Positions 34,375 through 47,366 of a stretch of 64,000 nt of DNA are shown here, in pieces. The notes beneath the pieces were generated by a model. That model ran no database searches and was not told where the DNA came from. It was given only the letters and a program-made list of their open reading frames with translations. The stretch lies in assembly GCF_009671205.1 (NCBI RefSeq), contig NZ_CP045309.1, positions 5,536,001 to 5,600,000 on the forward strand, read 5' to 3'. Within the stretch, counting starts at the first letter, position 1. Every line of letters starts with the position of its first letter. This stretch comes from Micromonospora terminaliae. Lineage in GTDB: Bacteria; Actinomycetota; Actinomycetes; Mycobacteriales; Micromonosporaceae. The translations under genes and the position numbers were made by a program.

Positions 34375-35346
34375 GTGAGCACCGGATCCCCGCGCGTCCT
34401 GCCGGCCGAGAGCGGCATCGCCGAGGCCGCCGCCGTCCTGCGGGCCGGCGGGCTGGTCGCCTTCCCCACCGAGACGGTCTACGGGTTGGGCGCGAACGCG
34501 CTGGACGCCCGGGCGGCCGCCCGGATCTTCGAGGCGAAGGCCCGCCCCGGCTTCGACCCGCTCATCAGCCACCTGGCCGACGCCGCCGACCTGCCCGGCC
34601 TGGTCGGCGCCGTGCCGCCCGCGGTGGCCGCGCTGGTGGAGCGCTTCTGGCCGGGCCCGCTGACCCTCATCGTGGACCGGCCGGCGGCGATCCCGCCGAT
34701 CGTCACGTCGGGCCTGGACACCATGGCCGTGCGGGTGCCCGACGAGCCGTCGGCGCGGGCGTTGATCGCCGCCGCCGGGGTGCCGGTGGCCGCGCCCAGC
34801 GCCAACCGGTTCGGGCAGCTCAGTCCCACCCGCGCCGAGCATGTGGTGGCCGGGCTGGGCGCCGCCGTGGACGTGGTGCTCGACGGCGGGCCGACCCGCT
34901 GTGGCATCGAGTCGACCATCGTGGACGCCCGGGGCGAGCGGCCGGTGGTGCTCCGGCTGGGCGCGCTGCCGGTGGAGGCGCTGGTCGAGGCGGTCGGCCC
35001 GGTGGAGGTACGCCTGGGCAGCTCGGGTCAGCCGGTGGCGCCCGGGACGCTGGCCGCGCACTACGCCCCGCGTACCCCGTTGCGGTTGGGCACGGCGGCC
35101 GAGGGGGACGGCGGCCGACGCGGATTCCTGGCCTTCCGGGAGCCGCCGGCGCGGGGTGACTGGGCGGCCGTGGAGGTGCTGTCGCCCGAGGGTGACCTGA
35201 CCTCGGCGGCCGCGCGGCTGTTCGACGCCCTGCACCGGCTCGACGCGACCGGGGTCACCGAGATCGTGGCCGAGCCGGTCCCCGAGGTCGGTGTGGGCCG
35301 GGCCATCAACGACCGGCTGCGGCGGGCCGCCGCCTCCTGGCGCTGA
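34375..35346 (+). CDS. tsaC: L-threonylcarbamoyladenylate synthase (Sua5/TsaC)
   Basis: 323 residues. It makes threonylcarbamoyl-AMP for t6A modification of tRNAs reading ANN codons. FPTETVYGLGANALD, FEAKARPGFDPL and FWPGPLTLIVDR identify the TsaC domain; the C-terminal Sua5 domain follows an APGTLAAHYAPRTPL linker. The length therefore fits the two-domain Sua5 form rather than short TsaC. It starts at GTG 34375; another GTG at 34371 is out of frame. Elsewhere in actinobacteria a second, shorter copy is often found near prfA. Confidence 0.93.
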   Translation: MSTGSPRVLPAESGIAEAAAVLRAGGLVAFPTETVYGLGANALDARAAARIFEAKARPGFDPLISHLADAADLPGLVGAVPPAVAALVERFWPGPLTLIVDRPAAIPPIVTSGLDTMAVRVPDEPSARALIAAAGVPVAAPSANRFGQLSPTRAEHVVAGLGAAVDVVLDGGPTRCGIESTIVDARGERPVVLRLGALPVEALVEAVGPVEVRLGSSGQPVAPGTLAAHYAPRTPLRLGTAAEGDGGRRGFLAFREPPARGDWAAVEVLSPEGDLTSAAARLFDALHRLDATGVTEIVAEPVPEVGVGRAINDRLRRAAASWR

Positions 35347-35350
35347 GCCG

Positions 35351-35815
35351 TCAGAGGGCCAGCACGCCGACGACCTGGTCGCCGCTGGTCTCGCCGGTGA
35401 GCCGGAAGCCGAGGCGGTGGTAGAAGCGTTCCGGGCCGTGCGGGCCGGGGGCCCAGGTGACGAACATCCGGTCGGTGCCCCGGCTGCGCAGCTCGTCGGC
35501 CAGCGTCGTCACGGCGAACCGCCCGTAGCCCCGGCTCTGCTGGTCGGCGGCGATGTTGAGCCGCCACAGGCCGGAGCGGACGTCGGCCGGGTCGTCGTCC
35601 GGGCGCCACGGAATGTCGAGGAAGCCCATGAGGAACCCCACCGGCCGGTCGTCGTCGACGATGAGCCGGGGCCAGGCGACCGCCGGCTGGGCGTACGCCT
35701 CGGCGAGCGACCGGGCCACGGGGGCGACCAACCCCTCCTGGTCGGGACGGACGGCGATCGCGCAGGCGGCCAGGACGTTGTCCGGGGTGATCTGCTCCAG
35801 GCGGGGTGACGGCAC
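35351..35815 (-). CDS. GNAT-family N-acetyltransferase
   Basis: 154 residues. The acetyl-CoA-binding motif A region is LWRLNIAADQQSRGYGRFAVTTLADEL (Q-S-R-G-Y-G), followed by APGPHGPERFYHRLGFRLTGE as motif B. A substrate cannot be assigned. It starts at GTG 35815. It is convergent with tsaC (4-bp gap) and reads in the same direction as the dimeric-barrel gene behind it. Confidence 0.85.
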   Translation of the reverse strand: MPSPRLEQITPDNVLAACAIAVRPDQEGLVAPVARSLAEAYAQPAVAWPRLIVDDDRPVGFLMGFLDIPWRPDDDPADVRSGLWRLNIAADQQSRGYGRFAVTTLADELRSRGTDRMFVTWAPGPHGPERFYHRLGFRLTGETSGDQVVGVLAL

Positions 35816-35856
35816 GACGGCACCCTAGCCGCCGCGCCGGTCCCCGCTCGACTGCT

Positions 35857-36147
35857 TTACGCCATCTGTTGAGCCACATCCAGGTTGAGGTAGCGGGGTT
35901 CGCCGCTGGCCAGCCGGCGCACGCGCTCGGCGTAGGCGCCGGTCTCCGGGCGGCCGCTGTGCGCCATGGCCTGCTCGTAGCTGTCGAACTCGGCGACCAT
36001 GACGAAATGGCCCGGCCGGTCCCGGTCCTCGGCGAGGGTCACCCGGGCGGGGCCGGGAGACGGGTGCTCGCGCGTCCACTCCTCGCTCAGTCGGCGTACC
36101 TCGTCCGGGCGGTCGGTCTCGTACTCGACGACCTGCACGAAGGGCAT
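35857..36147 (-). CDS. Small ferredoxin-like (dimeric alpha-beta barrel) protein
   Basis: 96 residues: MPFVQVVEYETDRPDEVRRL, FVMVAEFDSYEQAMAHSGRPE and LASGEPRYLNLDV. The pattern looks like antibiotic-biosynthesis-monooxygenase/EthD-type dimeric barrels, although no catalytic residue can be named. I pick ATG 36147 because GGAGG lies 8 bases upstream; the ATG six bases earlier overlaps the SD. It is divergent from the CBS gene. Confidence 0.7.
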   Translation of the reverse strand: MPFVQVVEYETDRPDEVRRLSEEWTREHPSPGPARVTLAEDRDRPGHFVMVAEFDSYEQAMAHSGRPETGAYAERVRRLASGEPRYLNLDVAQQMA

Positions 36148-36260
36148 CTCCATCACCTCCACGGGCGGTGTTCCCACCGGTCCGCCGTCCATGTCGTCCG
36201 CATGCCTGCGGCCGCCGGGGGTAGGAGGTTCGGGTAACAACCCCCCGAAAGTGAGGTGTC

Positions 36261-36686
36261 ATGCCAATGCCGACCGCACGCGAGATCATGACCAGCGACG
36301 TGAGCTGTGTCCGGGAGCAGGACGACCTCCGGACCGCTGCCCGACGGATGGCCGAGCTCGGAGTGGGCTCGTTGCCGATCTGCGGCGACGACGACCGCCT
36401 CAAGGGCATGGTGACCGACCGCGACATCGTGGTGAAGGTGCTGGCCACGGGGAAGGACCCGGCCGACGTGACCGCCGGCGAGCTGGCCCAGGGCGAGGCC
36501 GTGACCATCGGCGCGGACGACGACGCGGCCGAGATCCTGCGGACCATGGGCGAGCACAAGGTACGCCGGCTGCCGGTGATCGACGGGCAGAAGCTCGTCG
36601 GCATCGTGGCCGTCGCCGACGTGGCCCGCTCGTTGCCGGAACGCCCGGTGGGCGACCTCATCGAGGCGATCTCCGAGCGCGCCTGA
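36261..36686 (+). CDS. Tandem CBS-domain protein
   Basis: 141 residues comprising two CBS motifs: TAREIMTSDVSCVREQDDL to LKGMVTDRDIVVKVLA and the second ending LPVIDGQKLVGIVAVADVARSL. Such Bateman modules bind adenine nucleotides. No effector domain is attached. A second stand-alone CBS protein (46892-47311) shares the T-D-R-D-I-V-V segment. SD GTGAGGTG is 4-11 bp upstream of ATG 36261. A hairpin follows, shared with the convergent MBL gene. Confidence 0.9.
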   Translation: MPMPTAREIMTSDVSCVREQDDLRTAARRMAELGVGSLPICGDDDRLKGMVTDRDIVVKVLATGKDPADVTAGELAQGEAVTIGADDDAAEILRTMGEHKVRRLPVIDGQKLVGIVAVADVARSLPERPVGDLIEAISERA

Positions 36687-36700
36687 CGCACGACCGACAC

Positions 36701-36731
36701 GCCGCCCCTCCGGGTCACCGGAGCGGGCGGC
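36701..36731. terminator. Bidirectional terminator
   Basis: GCCGCCC-CTCCGG pairs with CCGGAG-C-GGGCGGC around GTCA, with one bulged base; it lies between the convergent CBS and MBL genes and can serve both. Confidence 0.75.
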
Positions 36732-36739
36732 GAGCCGTG

Positions 36740-37517
36740 TCAGGGGGTCAGCGGCACGGTCTCGCCCCGGCCGATGGTGCGGACCTGCCGGACGAATCCC
36801 CGCCGCCGGGCCTCCTCGACGAAGTGCCGCAGCGGCGAGCGGAACACCGGGTAGTCGTCGTAGTGGACCGGCACGGTGAGCCGGGGCCGGATCAGCTCCA
36901 CCACATCGGCGCCCTGGCGCGCGTCCATGGTGAGCAGGATGCCGGCGACCCGGGTGCCACCGAGGTGGATCAGCATGGCGTCGATGTCCGGGAACCGTTC
37001 GGGGATCTGCGCGAGCTGGGGGCGGCGCAGGGTGTCCCCGGTGACGTAGAGCCGGAACCGGCGCTCGCCGGCGCTCTCCAGGTCGACCAGGGTGCCCATC
37101 ACGTCGGGCAGCAGCCGGTCCAGCGCGCCGGGCCCGTGCTGGCCGGGCAGCGCGGTCAGCCGCAGCGTCTCGGCACCGCGGTGCAGCTCGTACGAGCGCC
37201 AGGTGGGCAGCCCCTCCGCCGCCCGGAATCCCCAGCGGCGCAGCTTCCGTTGCGCCTGCGGTGTGGTGACGATCGGCAGGCCGCGGTCCAGCCCGCGCCG
37301 GGCCACCCGGTCGAAGTGGTCGCCATGCAGGTGGGACAGGACCACGGCGTCCAGCGCGGGCAGCTCGGGAATGGTCAGCGCCGGGTCCGTGCTCCGCTTC
37401 GACCACAGCCCCTTGCCCAGGTAGGCCCGCTGCCCGCGGTGCAGGAAGTTCGGATCGGTGAGCAGGGTGAATCCGCCGATCCGCAACAGGGTCGTCGCCG
37501 TACCGACGAAGGTCACC

Positions 37518-37528
<11 letters not shown>
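36740..37528 (-). CDS. Metallo-beta-lactamase-fold hydrolase (UlaG/RomA-like)
   Basis: 262 residues. The metal-binding motif is S-H-L-H-G-D-H at 65-71, with further ligands in LPGQHGP, VTGDT and the C-terminal VPVHYDDYPV. The starting MSPEVTFVGTATTLLRIGGFTLLTDP is typical of UlaG-like/NAPE-PLD-like hydrolases. Substrate unknown. The start ATG 37528 overlaps the end of the upstream P-type ATPase gene by 11 bp, so the two are translationally coupled. Confidence 0.88.
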
Positions 37529-42080
<4,552 letters not shown>

Positions 42081-42305
42081 CGAGGCGTACGGCCGGGCTG
42101 TCGGCCCCGCTCCCCGGTGCTCCCGCGTTCGTAGCCGTACGCCATCTCGCCTCCCATGCCTGGTCCCGGCGGCCCGACTTCCCGGGGTGGCGTCCGTTAT
42201 GCCCCTCCGGCGGGGCAAGTTTCCGCACTGCCCGGGGCATGGACGGGGAGGCCGGTGGAATGCCGACCGGAGATCGGTGTCGTCATCGGAACCGGGGAGG
42301 CGCGG

Positions 42306-42566
42306 ATGAGCACGCTGACACGAAACCTCAGCGGGTCGCGAGAGATGATCAAAACGTACTGCCGCCGGGTAGAGATCCCGATCCTGGGCGAGGTGGCGGT
42401 GCCGCCGCCCGACAAGCTGACCTACTACGCGGGGCTCGGCGTGCTCGCCGCGCTCCAGGTCATCGAGTGGCCGCTGGCCCTCGTCATCACCGCCGGGCAC
42501 CTCCTGGCCGACCAGCACTACTCGGGACTGGTCAAGGGCATCGGTGAGGCGCTGGAGTCGGCGTAA
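42306..42566 (+). CDS. Small membrane-associated hypothetical protein
   Basis: 86 residues. Basic N-terminus (STLTRNLSGSREMIKTYCRR), then a hydrophobic segment YYAGLGVLAALQVIEWPLALVITAGHLLADQ that can span the membrane once or twice. No family is recognised. ATG 42306 follows GGGGAGGCGCGG. It diverges from the P-type ATPase (225-bp gap), which suggests, without proving, a related function. A similar fragment is often adjacent to CtpI-like genes in my recollection. Confidence 0.65.
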   Translation: MSTLTRNLSGSREMIKTYCRRVEIPILGEVAVPPPDKLTYYAGLGVLAALQVIEWPLALVITAGHLLADQHYSGLVKGIGEALESA

Positions 42567-42621
42567 CGAGACGGGGCTCACGGTTGACCTCAATCCCGGT
42601 TGAGGAACGAAGCTTGAGCCC

Positions 42622-43995
42622 ATGTCGACCGTCACCGCCGCGCCGGCGGCCCCGCCCGCACACCTCTGGTCGCCGCGGCTGCGGGCCATGACCGTGGGCA
42701 GCGTCGCCCTGGTGTCGCTGCTCGCCTTCGAGGCGCTCGCCGTGGGCACCGCCATGCCCACGGTGGCCCGCACCCTGGACGGGCTCGGCCTCTACGCGCT
42801 CGCCTTCGGCGGCCCGTTCGCCTCGGGCGTGGTGGCCATGGTCGCCTCCGGCATCTGGTGCGACGCCCGGGGCCCGCGCCCGGCCATGTGGCACGGCGTG
42901 GCCTGGTTCGTGGCGGGCCTGGTGGTGGCGGGCGCCGCGCCCACCATGGAGGTACTGGTCGTCGGGCGGGTCGTCCAAGGCTTCGGCTCGGGCCTGCTGT
43001 CCGTGGCGCTCTACGTGATCGTCGGCCAGGCGTACCCGGAGGAGCTGCGGCGGCGCATCTTCGCCGCGTTCGCCGCGGCCTGGGTCGTCCCGTCGCTGGT
43101 CGGTCCGGCGGTGGCCGGGCTGATCGTCGAGCACCTGGGCTGGCGCTGGGTGTTCCTCGCGGTGCCGGCGGTGGCGCTGCCGGCCGTGCTGCTGGTGCAG
43201 CCGGGGCTGCGGGCGCTGGGTGCGGCCGTGCCGGTCCGGCCGCCGGCCGGTGCGCTGGCCCGGATCGGCTGGGCCTGTGGGGCGGGGGCGAGCGCCGCAC
43301 TGCTGCACTACGGGGGGCAGCAGCGCGGCGCGTTCGCCGCCGGGCTGATCGGCGTGGCGCTGGCCGGGCTGCTGGCCTGCGTACCCCGGTTGCTGCCGGC
43401 CGGGTTCCTGCGGGCCGCGCGAGGGCTGCCGACCGTCATCGGCCTGCGCGGCCTGGCCTCCGCGGCATTCGCCGGGGCCGAGGTGGTGATCCCGCTGATG
43501 CTGTCCCGGGAGCGGGGCTTCTCGCCGACCGCGGCCGGGCTGGTGCTGACCGTCGGCGCGCTCTCCTGGTCGGTGGGTTCCGGGATCCAGGGCCGGATCG
43601 CCGCGCCACGGTCGGCCGCCACCCTGCCCCGGGTCGGGCTGGCCTGCATCGCCGTCGGCACGGCCGGCGTCGCCCTGGCCCTCCTGCCGGCCGTTCCGGT
43701 GGCGCTCGCCGTGCTGGCCTGGGCGGTCGCCGGCCTCGGCATGGGGCTGCTCTACCCGTCCCTGTCGGTGCTCACCCTGGCCCTCTCGGCCCCGGCCGAG
43801 CAGGGCCGGAACAGCTCGGCGCTGCAACTGGGCGACTCGCTCTCCGCCGCCACGGTGCTGGCGCTGACCGGGGCCGTGCTGGCCGCCGGCTCGGCGCCGG
43901 GCCCCGCGAGCTACGCGACCACGCTCGCCGTGGCGGCCGGCTGCGGGCTGCTCGGCGTGGTGCTCGCCGGACGGGTGGTCCTCGCCGACCGGTGA
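42622..43995 (+). CDS. MFS drug-type exporter
   Basis: 457 residues with about 14 TM helices, of the DHA2-like major facilitator group. Motif A-like GIWCDARGPRPAMW follows TM2, motif C-like GPAVAGLIVEHLGWRWVF lies in TM5. Such proteins export small hydrophobic compounds with proton antiport. No nearby regulator was identified. ATG 42622 is 56 bp after the small membrane gene. Confidence 0.88.
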   Translation: MSTVTAAPAAPPAHLWSPRLRAMTVGSVALVSLLAFEALAVGTAMPTVARTLDGLGLYALAFGGPFASGVVAMVASGIWCDARGPRPAMWHGVAWFVAGLVVAGAAPTMEVLVVGRVVQGFGSGLLSVALYVIVGQAYPEELRRRIFAAFAAAWVVPSLVGPAVAGLIVEHLGWRWVFLAVPAVALPAVLLVQPGLRALGAAVPVRPPAGALARIGWACGAGASAALLHYGGQQRGAFAAGLIGVALAGLLACVPRLLPAGFLRAARGLPTVIGLRGLASAAFAGAEVVIPLMLSRERGFSPTAAGLVLTVGALSWSVGSGIQGRIAAPRSAATLPRVGLACIAVGTAGVALALLPAVPVALAVLAWAVAGLGMGLLYPSLSVLTLALSAPAEQGRNSSALQLGDSLSAATVLALTGAVLAAGSAPGPASYATTLAVAAGCGLLGVVLAGRVVLADR

Positions 43996-44047
43996 TCGGG
44001 GCAAAGCGGCCCGGGGTCGGCTGACCGGCCGGGAGGATGGGCGGGCC

Positions 44048-44713
44048 ATGAACTTCCTGACCATCCTGCCGCTGGCCGTGGTGATGGTGGCCGGGACGCA
44101 GGTGGTCGCGGCGGTGCTCCTCGCCTCCGCCGAGCGGCCCCGCGCCGCCTCGCTCGGCTACCTGACCGGGGCGGGAGCCGTGGTCGTCACCGGGGTGACG
44201 CTGAGCTGGCTGCTCACCAGAGTGCTCCGCGGCCCGGAGGCGAGAGCGGAGACCGACGTCGTACAGCTCGAACGGACCGCGAGCCGGATCGACTGGGTGG
44301 TGCTGGCGCTGCTGGTCGTCCTCGCGGTGATCGTCTACCTCCGCCGGCACCGGACCGGCCTGCCCCGCTGGATGGACCGGCTCCGCCGGGCCGAGCCGGG
44401 ATACGCCCTGCGGCTCGGTGCGGTGCTCATCGCCAGCGCGCCTACCGACGACCTCACCATGGCGGCCGTCGGCGCCAGCGTCGCCCGGCACGACCTGGCG
44501 TGGTGGCACCTGCTGCCGTTCGTCCTGCTGACGGTCGGGCTGCTCGCCGTGCCGCTGCTCATCCTGCTGCTGGCCCGCGGGCGGGCCGCCACGGCGCTGC
44601 CCCGCCTCCGGGCCTGGACGGACCGGCACGGCTGGGTGGTCAGCGAGGTGGTGATCGCGTTCTTCGCGCTGGTGACCGTGCTCGACCTGGTGGAGTCGAC
44701 CCGCCGGGGGTGA
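44048..44713 (+). CDS. GAP-family (Sap-like) integral membrane protein
   Basis: 221 residues with six hydrophobic helices: MNFLTILPLAVVMVAGTQVV, LGYLTGAGAVVVTGVTLSWLL, WVVLALLVVLAVIVYL, ALRLGAVLIASAPTDDLTMA, LLPFVLLTVGLLAVPLLILLLA and VVIAFFALVTVLDLV. It resembles the GAP/Sap family; mycobacterial members take part in export of cell-surface glycolipids. The A-P-T-D-D-L piece in the fourth helix is characteristic. GGGAGGATGG precedes ATG 44048. Confidence 0.8.
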   Translation: MNFLTILPLAVVMVAGTQVVAAVLLASAERPRAASLGYLTGAGAVVVTGVTLSWLLTRVLRGPEARAETDVVQLERTASRIDWVVLALLVVLAVIVYLRRHRTGLPRWMDRLRRAEPGYALRLGAVLIASAPTDDLTMAAVGASVARHDLAWWHLLPFVLLTVGLLAVPLLILLLARGRAATALPRLRAWTDRHGWVVSEVVIAFFALVTVLDLVESTRRG

Positions 44714-44820
44714 ACTGCCGCACGGCACCCGCACCTGGGCCGACCACCTCGCCGACACGTACGGGGGAACCGGCCGGAGATGAAACCTCTTGCGGTTCCG
44801 GGCCGCCCTACCGTGGCCGC

Positions 44821-45015
44821 ATGCTGGTCTTCGTCACCACCGTGATCCTGTACGTCTTCGGCTTCGTCTTCCTCTACGGCGTGATCCGGCTCGGAGTCCG
44901 GCACGGCATCGAGGACGTGGAGACCCACCGCGCCCAGGCCCTGCGGGCCGAGGAGCTGGCGGCCCACCAGGACCGCACGTTCGCCCGCGAGAACGCCTTC
45001 CTCACCGGCAGCTGA
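44821..45015 (+). CDS. Small single-span membrane protein
   Basis: 64 residues: one TM helix (VFVTTVILYVFGFVFLYGVIRLG) and a charged helical C-terminus (EDVETHRAQALRAEELAAHQD). No family is recognised. The ATG at 44821 is weakly supported by upstream sequence, but composition changes sharply at the start codon. Function unknown. Confidence 0.55.
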   Translation: MLVFVTTVILYVFGFVFLYGVIRLGVRHGIEDVETHRAQALRAEELAAHQDRTFARENAFLTGS

Positions 45016-45158
45016 CCGCCGGCTCGTGGCCGGCGCGCCGCCCGGCGGGTCGTGTCCGGGGCGCCGCCCGCCGCCCGCCGCGGCCGTCGTCCAGCATCCG
45101 GGCCGGTCGGCACGTCGGTCAGCGGAGCCGCTGGCCGGGTGCGAGGATCGCATCCGTG

Positions 45159-45707
45159 ATGGGGACGCTGAAGACCGAGCCCGCCCGCACCCGACTGGAC
45201 CTGCTGGCGCCGCCGGTGGCCGCCGCGATCGAGCGGTGGCCGGACGAGGCTCCGGTGGACGTGGACGAGGTGCTGGTCGCCGCGATCGACGCCGAGCTGG
45301 CCGACACGGCCGCGTTCTGCGCGGCGTACGAGGTGGGGCTGGAGGAGTCGGCCAACTGCGTGGTGGTCGCCGGCAAGCGGGGCGGCGAGACCCGGTACGC
45401 GGCCTGCATGGTGCTCGCCACCACCCGGGCCGACGTGAACGGCGTGGTCCGCCGGCTGCTCGACGCGCGCAAGGCGAGCTTCGCGCCCATGGACGACGCC
45501 GTCGAGCTGACCGGCATGGAGTACGGCGGGATCACCCCGATCGGCCTCCCCGAGGGCTGGCCGATCTTCGTCGACTCGCGGGTGATCGCCACGCCGCACG
45601 TGATCATCGGTTCGGGTGTCCGGCACAGCAAGATCGCGTTGCCCGGGCCGGCGCTCGGTGCGCTGCCCGGGGCAACCGTGGTGGAGGACCTGGCCCGACC
45701 GGCCTAG
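45159..45707 (+). CDS. YbaK/ProX-type aminoacyl-tRNA deacylase-like protein
   Basis: 182 residues. The YbaK/EbsC domain covers ~50-175, with EESANCVVVAGKRGGETRYAACMVLA, the ARKASFAPMDDAVELTGMEYGGITPIGLP block and the C-terminal IIGSGVRHSKIALPG. The family cleaves mischarged aminoacyl-tRNA (e.g. Cys-tRNA-Pro) or binds it. The protein carries a ~45-residue N-terminal extension. ATG 45159 is chosen. It is not adjacent to proS in sequence, but proS lies 1.7 kb downstream on the opposite strand. A perfect parS follows its stop by 21 bp. Confidence 0.85.
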   Translation: MGTLKTEPARTRLDLLAPPVAAAIERWPDEAPVDVDEVLVAAIDAELADTAAFCAAYEVGLEESANCVVVAGKRGGETRYAACMVLATTRADVNGVVRRLLDARKASFAPMDDAVELTGMEYGGITPIGLPEGWPIFVDSRVIATPHVIIGSGVRHSKIALPGPALGALPGATVVEDLARPA

Positions 45708-45727
45708 GCCGTCACCCGCATCGATCT

Positions 45728-45743
45728 TGTTCCACGTGAAACA
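45728..45743. other. parS site 7 (distal)
   Basis: TGTTCCACGTGAAACA is a full 16-mer match to the classical TGTTNCACGTGAAACA consensus. It lies alone between convergent genes, touching the end of the DsbA-like gene. Confidence 0.95.
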
Positions 45744-46376
45744 TCACGCGGAGGCTTCGCGCTGCGCCACCTCGTGGAGGGCGGCCAGCATGGTCTCCGG
45801 CTCCTGGGCGCCGGTGACGGCGTACTTCCCGGCGAGCACGAAGGTCGGCACGCTGGAGACCCCGAGCTGGTGGGCGGCACTCAGGTCGGCGGCCACCTCC
45901 CGGCGGCCGAGGTTCGACTCCAGGTAGTCGCGGGCCTCGGTCTCGTCCAGGCCGACCTCGGCGGCCAGCTTGACCAGCGCGTCGGTCGACCCGACGTCGA
46001 TCCCGTCCTGGAAGTGCGCCCGGTAGAGCCGCTCGACCAGTTCGGCGGCCCGGCCCCGCTCGGTGGCGAACCGCACCAGCCGGTGCGCCTCGAAGGTGTT
46101 CGCGGCCACCGCGCGGTCGAAGTTCATGTCGATCCCGGCGCCCCGGGCGACCTTGGTGACATGGGCGGCCATGCCCTCGGCCTGGTCCCGGCCGCCGAAC
46201 TTCGCGCCCAGCGCCTCGATGAGCGGCTTCGGCTCGGTCACCGGCGTCGGGTCGAGCTGGAACGGCCGGTACCGGACGGTCACCTCGCCGTCGTACCGCT
46301 CCAGGGCCTGCTCCAGGCGGCGCTTGCCGATCCAGCACCAGGGGCAGACGACGTCGGCGTAGATCTCGATCTCCAT
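45744..46376 (-). CDS. DsbA-family oxidoreductase, FrnE-like
   Basis: 210 residues. MEIEIYADVVCPWCWIGKRR gives the thioredoxin-fold CPWC motif at residues 11-14, and HQLGVSSVPTFVLAGKYAVTGAQEP near the C-terminus gives the cis-proline loop (V-P-T). No signal peptide, so it is cytoplasmic like FrnE. FrnE-type proteins act on disulfides under oxidative stress or in polyketide contexts. It starts at ATG 46376, 20 bp downstream of the sufE stop, possibly co-transcribed. Confidence 0.9.
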   Translation of the reverse strand: MEIEIYADVVCPWCWIGKRRLEQALERYDGEVTVRYRPFQLDPTPVTEPKPLIEALGAKFGGRDQAEGMAAHVTKVARGAGIDMNFDRAVAANTFEAHRLVRFATERGRAAELVERLYRAHFQDGIDVGSTDALVKLAAEVGLDETEARDYLESNLGRREVAADLSAAHQLGVSSVPTFVLAGKYAVTGAQEPETMLAALHEVAQREASA

Positions 46377-46396
46377 GACCAGCGACAACCCGTCGA

Positions 46397-46822
46397 TCAG
46401 GAGATCTGTTCCCGGACCTGGCGCTTCAGCCGGGCCAGGATGGCGGTGCCGCCGCGGATCCGCAGCGGGCTGATCGCCTGGGCCAGACCCATCCGCTGGT
46501 AGAGGTCGTCCGGCACGGCCAGCACGTCCTCGGCGCTCGCCCCGGCCAGCCCCTCGGCGAGGATGCCGGCGAACGCCCGGGTGGTCGGCGCTTCCGGCGG
46601 GCAGTCGAAGATGGTGCTCACCGTCTTGTCCGGGTTGACCTCGGCGCGCAGGAAGAACGCGGTCTGGCACTCCGGGACCTGCTCCAGGTCCTCCCGGTCC
46701 ACGCCTTCGGGCAGCGGTGGGATCACGTCGGAGAACTCCAGCAGCATCTCCAGCACCACGTCGCGCGGGGCGGCGGCGAACTCGTCGACGATCTCGGCCA
46801 GCTTGCTCGGCATCTCGGACAT
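46397..46822 (-). CDS. sufE: SufE-family sulfur acceptor
   Basis: 141 residues. SufE accepts persulfide sulfur from a cysteine desulfurase for Fe-S cluster assembly. The acceptor cysteine is C52 in QVPECQTAFF; PPEAPTTRAFAGILAEGL is typical of the family. It starts at ATG 46822. In actinobacteria sufE often sits next to a sulfurtransferase gene; here a rhodanese lies 7.6 kb away. It may be co-transcribed with the DsbA-like gene. Confidence 0.93.
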   Translation of the reverse strand: MSEMPSKLAEIVDEFAAAPRDVVLEMLLEFSDVIPPLPEGVDREDLEQVPECQTAFFLRAEVNPDKTVSTIFDCPPEAPTTRAFAGILAEGLAGASAEDVLAVPDDLYQRMGLAQAISPLRIRGGTAILARLKRQVREQIS

Positions 46823-46845
46823 GACCGCCAGGCTACCGCCGGTGA

Positions 46846-46882
46846 CCCGGTGCCCTCCGGGGTCGGCCGGGAGGGCACCGGG
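46846..46882 (-). terminator. Terminator after the CBS gene
   Basis: CCCGGTGCCCTCC and GGAGGGCACCGGG form a perfect 13-bp stem around an 11-base loop, 9 bp downstream of the CBS-gene stop. Confidence 0.85.
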
Positions 46883-46891
46883 TCGGGCGGA

Positions 46892-47311
46892 TCACACGTT
46901 CGGGGCGGCCTCGCTGATGTCGCTCAGCGCGGAGTTCGGGTCGAGCTGCATGGCCAGGTCGCCGAGGGAGACGATGCCGACCAGCTTGCGGTCGTTGTCG
47001 CAGACCAGCACCCGCCGGATGTTGCGCTCCCGCATCAGGGCGGCCGCCTCGTTCGCGGTGCAGTGCTGCTCGATCATCACGACCTCGCGGGTGACGATCG
47101 CACCGATCGTGGTGGTCGAGGGGTCGGCCCGCTCGGCCACGGCACGCACCACGATGTCCCGGTCGGTCAGCATGCCGGCCAACGTGGCGCCGTCGGTGAC
47201 CACCACGTCGCCGATGTCCGACTCCTTCATCACCCTGGCCGCCTCGTCCAGGGGAGTCTCCGCGGGCAGGTAGACCACCTGCTTGGTCATCACGTCACTG
47301 ACCCGGTACAT
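46892..47311 (-). CDS. Tandem CBS-domain protein
   Basis: 139 residues of two CBS motifs: MYRVSDVMTKQVVYLPAETPL, VVVTDGATLAGMLTDRDIVVRA, then RNIRRVLVCDNDRKLVGIVSLGDLA. Like the protein at 36261-36686, it is a stand-alone Bateman module that likely senses adenine nucleotides. A 13-bp hairpin terminator follows. ATG 47311 is preceded by GGAGGCTCTC. Partner unknown. Confidence 0.9.
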   Translation of the reverse strand: MYRVSDVMTKQVVYLPAETPLDEAARVMKESDIGDVVVTDGATLAGMLTDRDIVVRAVAERADPSTTTIGAIVTREVVMIEQHCTANEAAALMRERNIRRVLVCDNDRKLVGIVSLGDLAMQLDPNSALSDISEAAPNV

Positions 47312-47366
47312 GAGAGCCTCCGAAACACCTCGGTCGATCCGTGTGCGGTACCCCGTGGCGCGTCCG

